Part shown: positions 1-35,000 of the stretch, one piece after another
How the letters are laid out: each line of letters opens with the position of its first letter
Position numbering within the stretch: the stretch's first letter is position 1
From: Chrysomallon squamiferum
Lineage: Eukaryota > Mollusca > Gastropoda > Neomphalida > Peltospiridae
Reading direction: 5' to 3'
Assembly: GCA_012295275.1 (NCBI GenBank)
Contig: CM022673.1
Span: 3,371,105-3,406,104 of the forward strand
DNA length: 35,000 bases
The notes under the pieces: generated by a model
What the model saw: only the letters and a program-made list of their open reading frames with translations
Databases searched by the model: none
Told to the model about the DNA's origin: nothing
Translations under genes and position numbers: made by a program

Positions 1-200
1 AAACTTTTTCTTTCTTCCTGGTGTTCTTTAGCCTTTATTTCCTTCAAACACAACCACACATATATAATAAGATTTGCATGCGGCAACAATGCTGATGATG
101 TCTTTTCTTATAATAGTATAGCTCCTTTTTGCTTACTAAAATGAATGGTATTATTTCCTTTGATCTTAGCATAGCAGATTTCCCTTTCTTCTTTCTCTAG

Positions 201-17333
<17,133 letters not shown>

Positions 17334-18030
17334 AAAGTTTGCTATGAGACGTCGAAGCAGTTTTACGACGGTACAGACATATTCAGCTAGAATTAAGTAT
17401 TGATCTACGTGCCTTAATTTATTTATGTTGTATTTATTATACGTTTCTGTAACTGATGCTACTACAGTCTCAGATGAAATTTATCATTAATTTAGAAGTA
17501 CATTAATACCAGCTAACTTGAGACTTTTCTGTTTTAGTGATAACATTTAAATGTTTTTAAGCAGTAACTTGTGGCTCTAAAACAGCTTATTTGATTTTTT
17601 TATTTAGTTATTTATTTATTTACACCTATCTGAATTTTTCAGAGTATACAATTATAAGTTTTAGAAACAATAATTATGAGTACTCATATTGGTTCATATT
17701 TAATACTTAATGTCGATTTGTAAAAATTAGTAACGATTACAATATTTTGATGTAGAACAGATATTTTAATTATTTTCAGTTCCTAACTCTGCTTATAAAA
17801 CTTTTCAAATTTTATGACGATTGCTAGTAGTTTTAGTCTACAACATTTTATTTTAAATTAATTTCTAGTACTACTTTTGTTCTTAATTTACGATGAAACT
17901 TATATATTTGCCAAAGGTAAAACTATATAGATATTTTCCCCGACGTTTGGTATATTTGATATCTCAGTGGTCATTAAAATGAAATAAAAACTGCACAATA
18001 AATTCAGAATAATTATGTTTCATTTCTTTC
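17334..18030 (+). other. Probable 3' UTR of gene 1
   Basis: AT-rich and without coding potential. It ends near the polyadenylation signals at 17983-18002, followed by GT-rich sequence. The extent is inferred, not seen. Confidence 0.45.
17983..18002 (+). terminator. Candidate polyadenylation signals of gene 1
   Basis: Two AATAAA hexamers (17983-17988 and 17997-18002), followed by T-rich then GT-rich sequence up to about 18060 (tgtgtgtgtatg). This is the arrangement expected for a cleavage site near 18010-18030. About 650 nt after the stop. Confidence 0.5.
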
Positions 18031-19674
18031 ATGTTTTGTTTATGCTGTGTGTGTGTATGTACATATATATATATATTATTTTAATCTTTCAAAGCAATAT
18101 TATTATTGGAATGTTAGCTTAACGTAGATAATGCAAGATCTAATTTTTCCCCAGTAAGTTCACTATATTAATTCCCATTCCAGCATGTGTTGGATGACCA
18201 GTGCATCAAAAATCTTAAGTGTGTTTTCATAATTATTTGAAAGTGAATTTAGAAAATGAGAAACAATGAATTTAAATGGTGAATACAAAAGGATTATCAT
18301 ATACAATATGTTCGTATAATTATTCTTGCACTTTATAGAAACAACAACAATAATAAATAAATAAATAAATAAATAAATAAATACTACTTATCCCCCTCTT
18401 CTTCTTCTTCTTCTAATAATAATAATAATAATAATAATAACACAATTATATTCGTTATAATGTAAAGAATTTCTAAAAATAGTGGTGGCAGAAAACTAAA
18501 AAGACAAAACAGAAAAAATAATACGAAAATATAAATATTTATTACTTTATAAAAAGTCTTATTTTAAGAAGTAAAATAGATAAAAATGTTTATACAACAA
18601 GATAAAGTACAAAATGATAAACTATGATACAATTATATAAGGTCAAAAAAAAAAAAAAAAACTAAATAATAATTGGTATCGATTAATTAATTAATTAACT
18701 GAAAGGAAAAAAAAAAAAAAAAAAAAAAAAAAGAAATAAATAATAATAATGATTTTAAAAATGATATTATTAATATAATAAATAAATTCTAATATACAAA
18801 CGAAAGCCTATAACTATTAATAAATATTATTAAATAAAAAGCATATTACACTGCTCTGAAAATCATATTACAACGGTTACATGTGAAAATATATTACAAT
18901 AATTCAAGTACCAGATCAGCAACAGTTGTCGTTGTTGTTTCAAAGATAAACACTCCTCCGTAAATTATAGATTATACATAAGTACTGAATACTAACAGAT
19001 ACAATTAAAAATAAAATTAACAAAGAATAATGTTTATATACTAGAATATGTATATGTATTAAATCGATCAAAATGGAATTTGGGTGATGCAACGCCCTTT
19101 TATTATGTGATACAATTAAACAATTTTTTCTCTTTGTTTTAATCAATCTAATATCGAGCTTAGTTACAGAAAATAGTCATAAATAATTTTAAATGAGGTA
19201 TTATGTTAATAAATGATAATTAATGAATTTTCCTTTTACTACCAAAACAGATTATAAAATTCCAAATAAATTGAGAAGTAGTTGTCTGTCACATACCAGG
19301 TCAAACTCACCCCAATTCTGTTGGTGATTTACTATGTGTGTGTGACTGTGTTTGTGTGCTTGAGTGCGTGCGTGTATGTGTGTGCGTGTGTGTGTGTGTT
19401 TATATGTGTATATATATAAAATCAGTTCTTTATGGTACTAATAATAACAAGTATTGCTGAAATAGCTATTTCAGTACACAGCGTTCACTTCTTGATCAAC
19501 GAATAGAAATAATAACATGTTCTGTATTAAAATAGACACAAAGTACACATAACTATACACAACCCATCCCCTGTTCTGTCTCCTATTTTCTCCAGTAAAA
19601 CTGTTCTACGTTAGAATGCTATGTCAAGTTTGGTACATCCGATTCCTTCCTCACCGTCCTTTGAACTTTGCAAA
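18031..19674. other. Intergenic region between the convergent genes
   Basis: Very AT-rich. Contains (AAAT)n at about 18353-18382, (TTC)n/(AAT)n at about 18398-18440, and poly-A runs near 18644-18660 and 18706-18732. The part nearest 19674 should be the gene 2 3' UTR. A candidate gene 2 AATAAA is the tttatt at 19099-19104 read on the minus strand. No other gene recognised. Confidence 0.5.
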
Positions 19675-34925
<15,251 letters not shown>

Positions 34926-35000
34926 CTGTGAACAGGAATAATATAAACAATAAGCTGATGAAGTCTACGTATATTCATTTATCTGTCTGTTTGTGTGTAC

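Overview
The window is animal nuclear DNA: short coding exons with GT-AG introns, AT-rich non-coding sequence, and many long microsatellites, mostly (CT)n, (TTA)n and (CATA)n. The domain set is thrombospondin type 1 (TSP1), Ig-like, CBM14/peritrophin-A chitin-binding and a C-terminal laminin-G-like fold. It fits a lophotrochozoan, most likely a mollusc. That is inferred from protein architecture and repeat style only; the species cannot be named.

Two large genes lie tail to tail, and both continue past the window edges at their 5' ends. Gene 1 (+ strand, 201-17333) has 23 visible exons: 2 TSP1, 7 cysteine-free Ig-like, 7 TSP1, 2 chitin-binding, 1 short Cys-rich, and 4 exons of a LamG-like domain ending at a TAA. 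Gene 2 (- strand, 34925-19675) has 21 visible exons in the same order: 5 TSP1, 1 cysteine-free Ig-like, 6 TSP1, 1 short-type TSP1, one 3168-nt exon encoding 18 consecutive TSP1 repeats, 2 chitin-binding, 1 Cys-rich, and 4 LamG-like exons ending at a TGA. About 2.3 kb of AT-rich DNA separates the two stops.

Splice frames were checked by length. All domain exons are symmetric phase 1-1, and the LamG phases (1-0, 0-1, 1-0, 0-stop) are the same in both genes. Gene 2 sums to an open frame of 2248 codons. Gene 1 sums to 1365 codons, but only if two Ig exons that each lack one base (2197-2453 and 4331-4587) are left out. The genes are clearly paralogues from an inverted duplication. Since then gene 1 expanded its Ig exons and gene 2 expanded its TSP1 repeats.

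The products are probably very large secreted or cell-surface matrix proteins. The chitin-binding, Cys-rich and LamG tail resembles the architecture of mollusc Pif/BMSP-type shell-matrix proteins, here joined to TSP1/Ig arrays. Points of most interest are the intron-less 18-TSP1 exon, the cysteine-free Ig array with two frameshifted members, small tandem duplications that copied splice sites, and long CT and GA tracts flanking a chitin-binding exon.
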